DNA of 64,000 bases from a bacterium (GCA_035295165.1 DATGJN010000088.1:1-64000); one strand, 5' to 3'. Shown: positions 47,678 to 56,289, counted from the first letter of the stretch. Notes: generated by a model from the letters alone, not told the origin. Made by a program: numbers and translations.

Positions 47678-48673
47678 TCACGTGGCCACCGGCACCCACG
47701 CTCGCGACGCGAGCGCGCGCTCGAGCGCCGCGACCACGCGCACCGCTCGGACCCCCTCGACGAGCGGGACCGGCAACGCCGTCCGTCCCCGCACCGCGTC
47801 GAGGAACGCCGAGATCTCGTCGCGCAGCGCGCCCTGCGGCGACAGCCCGGGCGGCTCGAAGAAACGCGTCGGGTCCGTGTACGTGACCCCGCCCGCGGCG
47901 TGTGCGGCGACGGAGGCGTGCGTCGATGGCACATCGAGGCAGCCGGTGGTCCCCATGACGGTGAACCCGGTCCACACGCGGCCGGCGAACGCGTCCGGCA
48001 GCGCCCAGGACGCGTCCAGCGTGGCGAGCGCACCGCCCTCCAGCACGAGGTGCGCCGCCGCCACGACAAGCGCGCCGTCGAGATCGGTCACTCCGCTTGC
48101 GGCCGCGGCCGTCACCTCGCACCCTGTGATCCAGCGCGCCAAGTCCACGTCGTGCACGGCCAGGTGCCACAGCGCCGAGATCCGTGCGCCGCGCCGCCGC
48201 CGGTCGGCCGCCGCGGCACTCCGGAACGCGCGGACGTGCAGCACCCGCCCCACCCCACCCGCGGCCACCGCCTGTCGCGCCGCCGCGTACCGGGCGTCGA
48301 ACCGGAGGAGGTGGCCGACCATCGCCGGGGTCCCGGCGCGCTCGGCCGCGCGCTGAATCGCGTCTGCGTCCTCCGGCGTCGTCGCCAGCGGCTTCTCCAC
48401 GAGGAGCGCCGCGCCGGCGTCCAGCGCGTCCACGGCGGGCTCCCGGTGCAGGTCGTCGGGAGTGCACACGCAGACCGCATCCGGCCGCGCCTCGGCGAGC
48501 AGCGCGCGATGGTCGGCGAACCCAGGTGCCGGGCTGATCCGGCGGGCCGCGTCGAGCGCCCGCGGGTCGGGGTCCGCGTACCCGACGATCTCGACCCCGG
48601 GGGCGACGCGGAGCACCGCCGCGTACCGCCGTCCCATGAGTCCGCAGCCAATCACCGCAGCGCGAACCGTCAC
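47678..48673 (-). CDS. Gfo/Idh/MocA family oxidoreductase (second of two)
   Basis: A 331-aa relative of the preceding gene. VTVRAAVIGCGLMGRRYAAV is at the N terminus, followed by CTPDDLHREPAVDAL and the catalytic Lys in EKPLATTPEDADA. WHLAVHDVDLARW occupies the His/Asp active-site region. The GTG at 48673 overlaps the permease stop (GTGA). Paired dehydrogenases suggest sequential oxidation and reduction of an imported sugar or polyol, as in inositol or N-acetyl sugar pathways. No epimerase or kinase is present, so the substrate cannot be fixed. Confidence 0.9.
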   Translation of the reverse strand: MTVRAAVIGCGLMGRRYAAVLRVAPGVEIVGYADPDPRALDAARRISPAPGFADHRALLAEARPDAVCVCTPDDLHREPAVDALDAGAALLVEKPLATTPEDADAIQRAAERAGTPAMVGHLLRFDARYAAARQAVAAGGVGRVLHVRAFRSAAAADRRRRGARISALWHLAVHDVDLARWITGCEVTAAAASGVTDLDGALVVAAAHLVLEGGALATLDASWALPDAFAGRVWTGFTVMGTTGCLDVPSTHASVAAHAAGGVTYTDPTRFFEPPGLSPQGALRDEISAFLDAVRGRTALPVPLVEGVRAVRVVAALERALASRAWVPVAT

Positions 48674-49500
48674 GCCTTCACCGCGCCCTGGGTGATCCCC
48701 GCCATCATGTACCGCTGCGTCGCCAGGAACAGGATCGCCGGGACGATCGTGATCACGAACGCCGTGGCCATGAGCGCCGACCACTCCACGAAGTACTGCC
48801 CCATGTACGTCACCAGGCCGACGGTGCCGACCCACTTCGTCTCGGTGCTGAGAAACGTGCTCGCAAAGAAGAACTCGTTCCACCCCAGCATAAACCCGAA
48901 CGTCGCCGAGGCGACCACGCCGGGGAGCGCCGAGGGCAGGATCACACGGTACAGCGCGCCGAGGCGCGTGCACCCGTCCGTCAGCGCCGCCTCGTCCAGT
49001 TCCCGCGGCACCCCGTCGAAGAATCCCTTCAACATCCACAGGCACAACGGAACGCTGAACGTCGTGGTGGCGATGACGATCCCGGTGAGCGTATCGATCA
49101 GGTGCAGGCCGCGGAACAGCACGTAGAACGGGATCGTCAGCACGGTCACCGGGATCATCTGTCCGACGAGCATCAGGAACCCCAGGGCGTCGACCGGCCG
49201 ACTGCGGAATCGAGACAGGCCGTACGCGGCGTGCACGCCGAGCAGCAGCGAGCACGTCATCGTCCCGAAGGCGACGAACAGGCTGTTTGCCAACCAGTGC
49301 GCGAGCGGGTTCACCGTGAAGATGTGGGCGAAGTTGCTCCACGCCGGATGCGTGGGAAGGAATTGCGGGGGGAAGTTGAACAGGTTGCCGGGTTCGAGCG
49401 CGCTCGTGACCATCCAATAGATCGGGAACCCGACGACCACGCACACGAACGCCGTCCCCGCGTACAGGAACCCGCGGCGAGCGAGACGTCGCAGCGCCAC
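48670..49500 (-). CDS. Carbohydrate ABC transporter permease (MalG/UgpE-like)
   Basis: A 276-aa inner-membrane permease with six helices, beginning FLYAGTAFVCVVVGFPIYWM. A periplasmic loop (PPQFLPTHPAWSNF) follows. The cytoplasmic EAA loop DEAALTDGCTRLGALYRVIL docks the ATPase. It pairs with the MalF-like permease (2 bases away). The operon lacks an ABC ATPase, so it probably uses a shared MsmX-like one encoded elsewhere. Confidence 0.93.
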   Translation of the reverse strand: MALRRLARRGFLYAGTAFVCVVVGFPIYWMVTSALEPGNLFNFPPQFLPTHPAWSNFAHIFTVNPLAHWLANSLFVAFGTMTCSLLLGVHAAYGLSRFRSRPVDALGFLMLVGQMIPVTVLTIPFYVLFRGLHLIDTLTGIVIATTTFSVPLCLWMLKGFFDGVPRELDEAALTDGCTRLGALYRVILPSALPGVVASATFGFMLGWNEFFFASTFLSTETKWVGTVGLVTYMGQYFVEWSALMATAFVITIVPAILFLATQRYMMAGITQGAVKA

Positions 49501-49501
49501 C

Positions 49502-50386
49502 CTACGCCTCCTGCGCCGCGCGGAGCGTCAGCCGGTAGTAGAGCAACCCGATGCTCAACGAGATCGCAAGGACGATCGTCGCGAGCGCGGCGGCGCTGCC
49601 GAACTGGAAGTCGGAGAACGCGCGCTGGTAGACGAGGATCGCGAGCGTTTGCGTGGCGCGCGCCGGACCGCCCGCGGTCATGGTCCAGATGATGATCACC
49701 TGCCCGAGCGACCAGAACAGGAGCATCAGCAGCAGGATGTTGCGCACGTGGCGCAGGCCGGACCACGTGACGTGACGAAACCGCTGCCACCCGCTGGCGC
49801 CGTCGATGCCGGCCGCCTCGTAGAGGTCCACGGGCACCGACTGGATCCCAGCCTGGAGAAACGTGGTCGCGATCGGATACTGCCACCAGACGGTCGCGGC
49901 GAGCACGGCGTAGAGCCCGAGGCTCGGCCGGACCAACCACTGGATCGACGGGGTCGCGACGAGGTGCAGGCGCCACAGGATGTAGTTGACGGCGCCGTAC
50001 TGCACTTGCAGCAGCCACCGCCACACGACCACCGCCGCGACCTGCGGCATCGCCCACGGCAGGAGCAGGATCGCGCGCGCGAGCGGCCGGCCGTGGAACC
50101 GTTCGTGCAACAGCAGGGCCGTCAACAGGCCCAGCCCGAAGGACCCCAGCAGGTTGCCGAGCGTGAACAACGCGGTGACGCGCACGGAATGCCAGAAGAT
50201 CGGATCGTCCAGCAGGGCCGCGTAGTTCCCCAGACCGACAAACGGTGGGTGCGGGTCGAAGCCGGCGCCGACATTGTACAGGCTGTTGCGGATCGTCACG
50301 GCGACCGGATACACGAGCACGAACAGCGTCCACAGCACCGTGGGCGCCATCATCGCCATCGCGAAGACACGACGTTCCCGCTTCAT
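49502..50386 (-). CDS. Carbohydrate ABC transporter permease (MalF/UgpA-like)
   Basis: A 294-aa permease with six helices. The N terminus is MKRERRVFAMAMMAPTVLWT, typical of sugar permeases. NSLYNVGAGFDPHPPFVGLG precedes NYAALLDDP, and the EAA loop YEAAGIDGASGWQRFRHVTW is near residue 190. It ends in FLQ/LYYRLTLRAAQEA. ATG 50386 is used. The frame open to 50431 lacks a binding site. It is the second gene of the importer operon. Confidence 0.93.
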   Translation of the reverse strand: MKRERRVFAMAMMAPTVLWTLFVLVYPVAVTIRNSLYNVGAGFDPHPPFVGLGNYAALLDDPIFWHSVRVTALFTLGNLLGSFGLGLLTALLLHERFHGRPLARAILLLPWAMPQVAAVVVWRWLLQVQYGAVNYILWRLHLVATPSIQWLVRPSLGLYAVLAATVWWQYPIATTFLQAGIQSVPVDLYEAAGIDGASGWQRFRHVTWSGLRHVRNILLLMLLFWSLGQVIIIWTMTAGGPARATQTLAILVYQRAFSDFQFGSAAALATIVLAISLSIGLLYYRLTLRAAQEA

Positions 50387-50481
50387 GGGCGGTCCGCCCG
50401 CACCAGCGTGGCGCCCGCTGGGTCGGGGCACACGGACGCCGCCGCGCCCCCGCTCAGCGAACGCCGCAACGCGCTACGCGC

Positions 50482-51816
50482 CTAACTGCGCCCGCCCGGG
50501 GGCAGTGTCTTCGCCCACGCCTCGAGCTCCTTCTGACAGTCGTCCATCGCGACCTTGGGCGACTTCGCGCCCGACCAGATGTCGCCGACGTGGTCGATGA
50601 CCTTCGTCTGCAACGTCGTCGCGACGAGCTCGTATCCGGGCGGCAGATATCCGAATCCGGTGGCGTATTTTGCGGCGAGTTCCGTGACGTACCGATATCC
50701 GGGATTCTGCCGGAGAAACGCGGACGTCGGCGCGATCGTGATCCCGGGCACCTGCACCTCGACCTCGACCCACCGCCGCTGCCACTCGTCGCTCGTCGCG
50801 AACGCGATGTAGTCCCAGACGGCCTGCTTATTCGTTTCCTTCTTGAGCATGGTGTAGAACGCACCGCCGGTGATCGCGGCGTGCGTTGGGGTGGGACAGG
50901 GCGCCATGCCGACCAGGGGGTAGAGGCTCGGACTCACCGTCTTGACCTGGCCCAGGTCCCACGGCCCGTCGAACAACATCGCGATCTTTCCCTCGGCAAA
51001 CATCGTGCGGAGCTGGTACCATCCGAGACCCTTCGGGGCGAACGGGGCGTTCACGAACCGCATCATCTGCTGGAACCCCTCGACGGTCTTCGGCGCATTG
51101 CACGTGATCGACCCGTCGGTCTTGCTGAAGTCGCTGCCGTTCCCCAGCACCCACTGCATGCACGAGACGTACGCCAGGAGCATCGCGGAGGTGTCCACGT
51201 GGACCCCAAACCCGAAGACGCCGGTCGCCTTGTAGATTTTGTCTGCGGCCGTGTAGAGGTCGTCCAGGGTCTTCGGGATATCGACCTTCGCTTTTTCGAG
51301 CAGCGCCTGGTTGTAGAGCAGTCCCTGTGGGGACGCGGTCAGCGCCACGCCGTAGTTCTTGCCGTTCTTCTGCGCGAACCGCTGCAGCAGCACGAGCTTG
51401 TTCTTGAACGGCGCCTTGTCGAGCCACGGATCGAGGGGCTCGAGCAGGTCAAGGTGCATGTACTGCGGCATCTGCGTCGTGAACAGCGGGAGAATGTCGG
51501 GCACCTGGCCGCTTTGGACCTCGGTGAAGATCTTCTCCACGTACTGCCCCGCGGGGAGCTGGATCAGGTCCACCTGCGCATTCGGATGGGCCTGCGTGTA
51601 CGCCGCGCTCATGTCGCGGAAGTACTTGCCGGTGCTCGGCTCGCTGAACATCCAGCTCGGATACGACAGCGTGAGCGCCGAGGCGGCCGAGGCGGCCATG
51701 GGGTCGAGGAATCCCGCCGGTCCGCGGAGCGCGGCCAGCCCCAGGCCAGCGGCGGCGGTTCGTCGCAGCAGGCTCCGGCGGCTCATCGAAGTGTTTACCC
51801 ACGCAGGCGTGCGCAT
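50482..51816 (-). CDS. Extracellular sugar-binding protein, Tat signal
   Basis: A 444-aa family 1 solute-binding protein. The N terminus carries a twin-arginine signal (MSRRSLLRRTAAAGLGLAAL, SRRSLL motif), so the folded protein is exported by the Tat pathway. The mature part has TLSYPSWMFSEPSTGKYF, AAYTQAHPNAQVDLIQLPAG, YVEKIFTEVQSGQVPDILPL, LLYNQALLEKAKVDIPKT, FAEGKIAMLFDGPWDLGQV and DYIAFATSDEWQ. It delivers an unknown sugar to the two permeases. ATG 51816 is 5 bases after GGAAGGACC. A second ATG at 51786 lies directly at the SRR motif. First gene of the operon. Confidence 0.92.
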   Translation of the reverse strand: MRTPAWVNTSMSRRSLLRRTAAAGLGLAALRGPAGFLDPMAASAASALTLSYPSWMFSEPSTGKYFRDMSAAYTQAHPNAQVDLIQLPAGQYVEKIFTEVQSGQVPDILPLFTTQMPQYMHLDLLEPLDPWLDKAPFKNKLVLLQRFAQKNGKNYGVALTASPQGLLYNQALLEKAKVDIPKTLDDLYTAADKIYKATGVFGFGVHVDTSAMLLAYVSCMQWVLGNGSDFSKTDGSITCNAPKTVEGFQQMMRFVNAPFAPKGLGWYQLRTMFAEGKIAMLFDGPWDLGQVKTVSPSLYPLVGMAPCPTPTHAAITGGAFYTMLKKETNKQAVWDYIAFATSDEWQRRWVEVEVQVPGITIAPTSAFLRQNPGYRYVTELAAKYATGFGYLPPGYELVATTLQTKVIDHVGDIWSGAKSPKVAMDDCQKELEAWAKTLPPGGRS

Positions 51817-51870
51817 AAGGTCCTTCCCCCCAGTATGATCCAGCGTCGTGCCGGCGTTCGCCGGATCCTA

Positions 51871-51898
51871 TATATACACCCCGCTATATACACCCCGC
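51871..51898. repeat. 14-bp tandem repeat upstream of the ABC operon
   Basis: tatatacaccccgc occurs twice back to back (51871-51884 and 51885-51898), with a ccggcg/cgccgg palindrome at 51851-51864 closer to the gene. The TATATA segments also look like -10 boxes. This is the 5' region of the binding-protein gene and may be an operator. Confidence 0.6.
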
Positions 51899-52018
51899 CC
51901 GTCCACAAGCCCTCCCTGCGTGCGGGCGGGGCGCCGCGCTCGGCTTGGTTCCCGGCCGACGCACGTGCGACGCCGGGCGGGCGTCGCCCTCAGGAGGTGC
52001 CGTGACGCCGACCGCCCG

Positions 52019-52711
52019 CTATGCGTCCCAGCCGAACTCGGCCAGCCGACCCTTGAGGCGGCGCCGCAGTCCCTCCGCGAGCGCGGGAACCTCAACGGCG
52101 CGCCGCAACCGCGCGCGCAGCTCCGCAGGGTCGTACGGGACGTCGACGAGCGTGAACAGCCCCGCGATGTCCGCAACCGAGACCCGGTGCGGATCGCGGA
52201 CGACGACCTCGATCTCGTCTCCGGCGCCGACGTCGCCCTCGCGCGCCACCGCGCAGTAGAATCCGCTGCGGCCGCTCGCCAGAAACCGGTCAACGATGTC
52301 AGGGCGTCCCAGTCGGATCCCGAGTTTGTAACAGGGCATCCGCGGCTGCGTGACGACCACCTCAGCGGACCCGATCCTGAAACGGTCCCCGATATACACG
52401 GCGTCCTCCATACAGCCGGTCACCGTCAAGTTCTCACCGAACGCACCCCACGGCAGTTCGGTCCCGGGGAGCTCACGGGTCCAAAACCGGTAGTGCTCGC
52501 TCGGATACGCGTACACCGCCTTGAACGGCCCCCCGTGGGCGCGCAGATCAGCTTGGCCGTCGCCTTCGAGGTGCAGCGTACGCATCGGCACACGGCTCGG
52601 CACCGGCTGCTTGAAGATGCCGGCGAGGACCGTGCGGCCGTCCACTTCGATCTCGGTCGGCATCCCCACGTTGAGCGACACGAGCTTCACGATCCAGAGG
52701 ATTCTTCGCAT
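52019..52711 (-). CDS. MOSC domain protein (YiiM-like)
   Basis: A protein of about 230 aa with a MOSC beta-barrel as in the molybdenum-cofactor sulfurase C-terminal domain. Characteristic segments are VKLVSLNVGMPTEIEVDG, DGQADLRAHGGPFKAVYAYP, GAFGENLTVTG and the Cys-containing QPRMPCYKLGIRL. A C-terminal helical tail follows. YiiM-type proteins reduce hydroxylated amines such as 6-N-hydroxyaminopurine in E. coli. ATG 52711 and a GTG at 52690 are both possible starts. No other molybdenum gene is nearby. Confidence 0.85.
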   Translation of the reverse strand: MRRILWIVKLVSLNVGMPTEIEVDGRTVLAGIFKQPVPSRVPMRTLHLEGDGQADLRAHGGPFKAVYAYPSEHYRFWTRELPGTELPWGAFGENLTVTGCMEDAVYIGDRFRIGSAEVVVTQPRMPCYKLGIRLGRPDIVDRFLASGRSGFYCAVAREGDVGAGDEIEVVVRDPHRVSVADIAGLFTLVDVPYDPAELRARLRRAVEVPALAEGLRRRLKGRLAEFGWDA

Positions 52712-52765
52712 GCCAACGCGTTCCTGGCACACGCCCCCGCCCGGCCGCTCAACGCCACCGTGCAA

Positions 52766-52802
52766 CGAGAAACGGTGCCCGGATCCGGGGCACCGTTTCT
52801 CG
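52766..52802. terminator. Long hairpin between GlsB-like gene and MOSC gene
   Basis: cgagaaacggtgccc pairs with gggcaccgtttctcg, a perfect 15-bp stem with a 7-base loop. It follows the minus-strand GlsB-like stop (52836) and precedes the MOSC start. It probably ends the upstream transcript. Confidence 0.7.
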
Positions 52803-52835
52803 TCAGAGGACGATTCCTGGCAGGCCGCGTGTTCG

Positions 52836-53099
52836 CTAGGCCGCGCTCCGTCGGCCCCCCACGGCGCGAATGATCAGCAGGAGGATGACGCCGCCGATGA
52901 ACGCCACCACGATCGAGGTCAGATTGAGTCCGGTCACGCCTGGGTGTCCGAGGGACTGGAAGATCCAACCCCCAATCAACGCGCCCACCACACCGACGAC
53001 CAGGTCCCCGATCACCCCACCGGGCCCTTCCCCGGGGATCACGTGTTTCGCCAACCACCCCGCAACGATACCGACGATGATCCACGCGAGAATGCTCAT
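52836..53099 (-). CDS. GlsB/YeaQ/YmgE family small membrane protein
   Basis: An 87-aa protein with three hydrophobic segments, MSILAWIIVGIVAGWLAKH at the N terminus, then PGGVIGDLVVGVVGALIGG and NLTSIVVAFIGGVILLLIIR. The GxxGDLxxGxxGAxxGG glycine-rich pattern is the family signature. Members are stress-induced and of unclear role, once linked by similarity to transglycosylases. GGGGGG lies 9 bases before ATG 53099. Confidence 0.88.
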   Translation of the reverse strand: MSILAWIIVGIVAGWLAKHVIPGEGPGGVIGDLVVGVVGALIGGWIFQSLGHPGVTGLNLTSIVVAFIGGVILLLIIRAVGGRRSAA

Positions 53100-53148
53100 G
53101 CCGTCGCCCCCCTCAGACGATGTCTGCACGCGGTGCACCGGCGTCAGG

Positions 53149-53736
53149 CTATTGCGGCACCATGCCGGCGGTCGCCGCGGGAACGGCGACGTAGGATCGC
53201 GCCGTAACCTGGACGCCAAGGCCGCTGTCGCGCAGCCGGTCGAGAAACCCGCCGCGCGTCTGGAGCACGCCTTGGAGCAACCGCTGATCGCCCACCGCGG
53301 ACACGCGGAACGGCGCCACCATGCGATGGCCGTCGACCACGACGGTCGGACCCGAGGAAATGATGGAGGTTTCGGCCGTGATCCGCACGCCGTTGACCGC
53401 AACCGCTCGAGCGCCGCCGTACCACAACATCATCTCCAACAAGAGCAGATCGCTGTCCTGCACCAGGGCCTCGCTTGGGTTCTCGGCGGGCGCAAGCGCG
53501 CGCGTCGAGTCGGACAGCGTGACCTCGATGCCCGGTCCGGACACCGGCGTCAGCCCCGCCAGCACCGCTATCCGAGCCGTCTCTTGATGAGCCCACAGGG
53601 CGGACGCCCCGGCGAACCCCGCGGCGACCCAGCCGGCCACCGCCAACACCATCCACGCCGTCACGCCGGTTCGAATCCCTCTGAGCCATGACGGTAACGC
53701 CAGCCAACGCGTCCGCGAATGGACGTTCGTTGCCAT
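53149..53736 (-). CDS. DUF881 family membrane-anchored protein
   Basis: A protein of about 195 aa. One N-terminal helix (GVTAWMVLAVAGWVAAG) is followed by an extracytoplasmic domain with PVSGPGIEVTLSDS, DLLLLEMMLWYGGARAVAVN and GVRITAETSIISSG plus a DGHRMVAPFRVSAVGD stretch, the features of DUF881. DUF881 proteins are found in Firmicutes and Actinobacteria, often near cell-division genes, and their biochemical role is unknown. ATG 53736 gives a normal short cytoplasmic tail. The frame extends further but reads poorly. It lies upstream of the GlsB-like gene on the same strand, 49 bases from it. Confidence 0.75.
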   Translation of the reverse strand: MATNVHSRTRWLALPSWLRGIRTGVTAWMVLAVAGWVAAGFAGASALWAHQETARIAVLAGLTPVSGPGIEVTLSDSTRALAPAENPSEALVQDSDLLLLEMMLWYGGARAVAVNGVRITAETSIISSGPTVVVDGHRMVAPFRVSAVGDQRLLQGVLQTRGGFLDRLRDSGLGVQVTARSYVAVPAATAGMVPQ

Positions 53737-54020
53737 CCCATTCACACCCTTTCCGCACCCAGAGAACGTGGCTCGAACGTCGTCAATTCCCGAGCCCAAC
53801 CGTCCCCCGTCGGGACCGGACGCCGTCGCGCCGCCGCGAATGATGAGCACAGCCGGGGATTGAAAAGAATGGACGCGGACGCCGCAGCCGTGCCATCCCA
53901 TCAGGTTGCGCACGACGCCGATCACCAAGACCTTACCCAGGCGTCCCGCAACGCAAACCACGGCGCCGGCGCGCGCCGGGCCGCAGGGACGACCTGCACG
54001 GGCACCGAAACAAGGCGCCC

Positions 54021-54704
54021 GTGTCGACCGTCGAGTGGATCACCTTCGATTGCTACGGGACCCTGATCGACTGGGAAGGCGGCGTCGCGGATGCCCTCGT
54101 TCCGCTGTTGCCGGTGCCGATGGAACGGCGCGCCCTCGCCGCCCGATACATCGCCGTCGAAGCCGAGGTCGAGCACGAGGCGTATCGTCCCTACCGAGAG
54201 GTGCTGACCGAAGCCAGCGCCAGGTTGATGCGGGCGCTCGGTCATCCCCTGCCGCCGGATCGGCGCCAGGTGCTGCCGGAGTCGCTGGCGCGATGGGCGC
54301 CGTTCCCCGAGGTGCCGGCAGCGCTTGAGGCCCTGCGGCGAGCCGGATACCGACTCGCGATTCTGTCGAACGTCGATCGCGATCTCCTCGCGACGTCGAC
54401 CGCGCGCCTGCGCGTGACGCCTGATGCGGTCATCACCGCCGAGGACTGCGGCAGCTACAAGCCGGCGCCGGGTCACTGGGAGCGCTTTCGTGCGGAGACC
54501 GGCGCCGCCGCGGCCCGAACGGTGCACGTCGGCGCGAGCCTGTACCACGACATGGCCCCCGCGGCCGCGCTCGGATATCGCACCGTCTTCATCAACCGCC
54601 ACGGCGAACCGACGCACGCGGTCCGTCCCACGCGCGAACTCCGCGACCTCTCCCGTCTCCCCGAGGTCATTGCGGCGCTGCCGGGAGCGGAGTCCGGAAC
54701 GTAG
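54021..54704 (+). CDS. HAD superfamily hydrolase (haloacid dehalogenase type II-like)
   Basis: A 227-aa HAD protein. Motif I is ITFDCYGTLIDWE (catalytic Asp near residue 9), motif II is LAILSNVDRD (Ser/Thr position), motif III is a Lys in CGSYKPAPGHW, and motif IV is HVGASLYHDMAPA with Asp. An alpha-helical cap lies in between. It could be a phosphatase or L-2-haloacid dehalogenase. The SNVDRD form and Asp-Cys-Tyr-Gly-Thr are typical of the latter, but the two groups cannot be separated here. GTG 54021 starts the protein directly before ITFDCYGT. Confidence 0.85.
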   Translation: MSTVEWITFDCYGTLIDWEGGVADALVPLLPVPMERRALAARYIAVEAEVEHEAYRPYREVLTEASARLMRALGHPLPPDRRQVLPESLARWAPFPEVPAALEALRRAGYRLAILSNVDRDLLATSTARLRVTPDAVITAEDCGSYKPAPGHWERFRAETGAAAARTVHVGASLYHDMAPAAALGYRTVFINRHGEPTHAVRPTRELRDLSRLPEVIAALPGAESGT

Positions 54705-54727
54705 CGCGTCGCGTCGAACCTGTCGCC

Positions 54728-54757
54728 TTGACACTCGATCGACGCCTCCAGTATGCT
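54728..54757 (+). promoter_or_regulatory. Promoter of tRNA-Leu
   Basis: A perfect TTGACA (54728-54733), an 18-base spacer and TATGCT (54752-54757), 22 bases before the mature tRNA 5' end. Confidence 0.7.
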
Positions 54758-54778
54758 GGTTTCGCCGGAAAGACGCAT

Positions 54779-54865
54779 GCCGAAGTGGCGGAATTGGCAG
54801 ACGCGCTACGTTCAGGGCGTAGTGGGCGAGAGCCCGTGGGAGTTCGAGTCTCCCCTTCGGCACCA
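54779..54865 (+). tRNA. tRNA-Leu(CAG)
   Basis: An 87-base class II tRNA. The acceptor GCCGAAG pairs with CTTCGGC, the D arm is TGGCGGAATTGGCAGACGC, the anticodon loop TTCAGGG gives anticodon CAG, and a long variable arm TGGGCGAGAGCCCGT and a T loop GTTCGAGTC follow. CCA is encoded. Confidence 0.96.
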
Positions 54866-54934
54866 TGTCATCCTCGGATACCGCATGGCACGCGCACCGG
54901 GGCGCCGGTTGGGCGCGTGCAGGAGGCCTCTGCG

Positions 54935-55315
54935 TTGCCGGGACACGTCGCCCCCGAGAACCTCGATACGATCGTCCTCGCCCATCTTCGCGGCTGCCCT
55001 GACGAACTGCGACGCTTCAGCAACCTGACCAAGCAGGCGCACCTCGACGGGCGCGGGGCGGTCGAGTTCTTCCTGTCGCGCCCCACAGACGCCCACTCCT
55101 TTCTGGCCACACTGTGCCGGATGGTTCGGGACGGTGAGGATATCGTCACGGTCGTCGAGGCGGCGGAGATCCTGAACGTCTCGCCCACCACCCTGCTCGA
55201 CCCGGATCGCGCGGGTGTGCTCCCTGTGCCGCTCGTCGGCGAGGGTCGATATCGAATCTGGCGCCGCGCGGACATGACCGCAGCGCGCGTACGACGCGAC
55301 GGCCAGGGGGCGTAG
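54935..55315 (+). CDS. MerR/excisionase-like helix-turn-helix protein
   Basis: A 126-aa protein. The C-terminal half has VVEAAEILNVSPTTLLDPDR and RYRIWRRADMTA, resembling HTH_17 excisionase/MerR-like DNA-binding domains. The N-terminal half (IVLAHLRGCPDELRRFSNL) is not recognised. TTG 54935 was chosen because GGAGG is 8 bases upstream. The GTG at 54917 lies in front of that box. It follows tRNA-Leu, which may itself be an insertion site, and is followed by a zinc-ribbon gene 7 bases later. Confidence 0.6.
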   Translation: MPGHVAPENLDTIVLAHLRGCPDELRRFSNLTKQAHLDGRGAVEFFLSRPTDAHSFLATLCRMVRDGEDIVTVVEAAEILNVSPTTLLDPDRAGVLPVPLVGEGRYRIWRRADMTAARVRRDGQGA

Positions 55316-55322
55316 CGCGAGC

Positions 55323-55535
55323 GTGGCCCGGCTCGTCCTCTTGGTTCGCTGCAGCGCCTGCGGGCGCGAGTTCGACACAGGCATCCGGATGGCCACTCGG
55401 AACTTCACCAAGGCAACGTTCGCGGCAAACTACCACGCGTGTCCCCACTGCGGACAACGGGGAACATATCGGAAGGAGGATTACGTGACGCGCACGGACG
55501 CCGCGGCAAACACTCCGCCGCCCGCGCCGCGGTAG
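55323..55535 (+). CDS. Small zinc-ribbon protein
   Basis: A 70-aa protein with two CxxC knuckles, CSACGREFDTGI and CPHCGQRGTYR, forming one zinc site. A basic central stretch KATFAANYH and a Pro/Ala-rich tail surround it. It is probably a small nucleic-acid or protein adaptor, but the function is unknown. GTG 55323 is 7 bases after the stop of the preceding HTH gene, and the two are likely cotranscribed. Confidence 0.65.
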   Translation: MARLVLLVRCSACGREFDTGIRMATRNFTKATFAANYHACPHCGQRGTYRKEDYVTRTDAAANTPPPAPR

Positions 55536-55555
55536 TCGGCCCGGCAGCGCGCGGC

Positions 55556-55585
55556 TTGCCCCGGCGTTCCGCCGGGACGTATAAT
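55556..55585 (+). promoter_or_regulatory. Promoter of superoxide dismutase
   Basis: TTGCCC (55556-55561), an 18-base spacer and a perfect TATAAT (55580-55585). The leader to ATG 55664 is about 70 bases. Confidence 0.6.
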
Positions 55586-55663
55586 TAAGCCGTTACTGGC
55601 TACCCCCCGCTGGTCGACGTGCACGCGCGATGGCGTTGCAAACCCCGAGAGGAGGGACGATTC

Positions 55664-56269
55664 ATGGCGAAGTTCGAGGCCAAGAAGTTCCGCTCGTTTG
55701 AGGTCGAGCTGAACGGCATCAGCAAGAAAACGATGGAGGAGCACTACAAGCTTTATCAAGGGTACGTGGGCAAGTCGAACGAGATTCTCGACCGCCTCGC
55801 CGGCGGCGGGGTGGATCTCTCGAAGGCCAACCCCACATACTCGGAGCTCCGCGAGTTGAAGGTGGAGCTGTCCCGCGCTCTCGGGGGCGTGAAGAATCAC
55901 GAGCTTTACTTCGAACACCTCGGCGGCAAGGGCGGCAAACCGTCTGGCAAGCTGTTGGGTCTGATCGAGAAGGCGTACGGGTCCTTCGACGCGTGGAAGG
56001 CCGACATGAAGGCGACCGCCATCGCCGCGCGCGGGTGGGCGTGGACCGCGTACGACTTCGATACGAGCCAGGTCTTCAACTTCATCGGCGACGAGCAGAA
56101 TACGTACCCGGTCTGGAACTGCGGGCTGCTCGTGGCGCTCGACTGCTTCGAGCACGCCTACTTCATCGATTACGGCACGGGCAAAGCCTCGTACATCGAC
56201 AAGTTTTTCGACAACCTGGACTGGGACGTCGTCGCCAAGCGCGCGGAGATGTTCGGTATCCTCAAGTAG
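55664..56269 (+). CDS. sodA: Fe/Mn superoxide dismutase
   Basis: A 201-aa enzyme that disproportionates superoxide. Metal ligands are His in EEHYKLYQGYVG, His in KNHELYFEHL, and Asp and His in the C-terminal DCFEHAYFIDYG. GWAWTAYDF is also typical of the family. No signal peptide, so it is cytosolic. The metal (Fe or Mn) cannot be assigned from sequence by eye. GAGGAGGG precedes ATG 55664. It has its own promoter and a strong terminator. Confidence 0.93.
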   Translation: MAKFEAKKFRSFEVELNGISKKTMEEHYKLYQGYVGKSNEILDRLAGGGVDLSKANPTYSELRELKVELSRALGGVKNHELYFEHLGGKGGKPSGKLLGLIEKAYGSFDAWKADMKATAIAARGWAWTAYDFDTSQVFNFIGDEQNTYPVWNCGLLVALDCFEHAYFIDYGTGKASYIDKFFDNLDWDVVAKRAEMFGILK

Positions 56270-56289
56270 TCCGGTCGCGACCGGACCGT

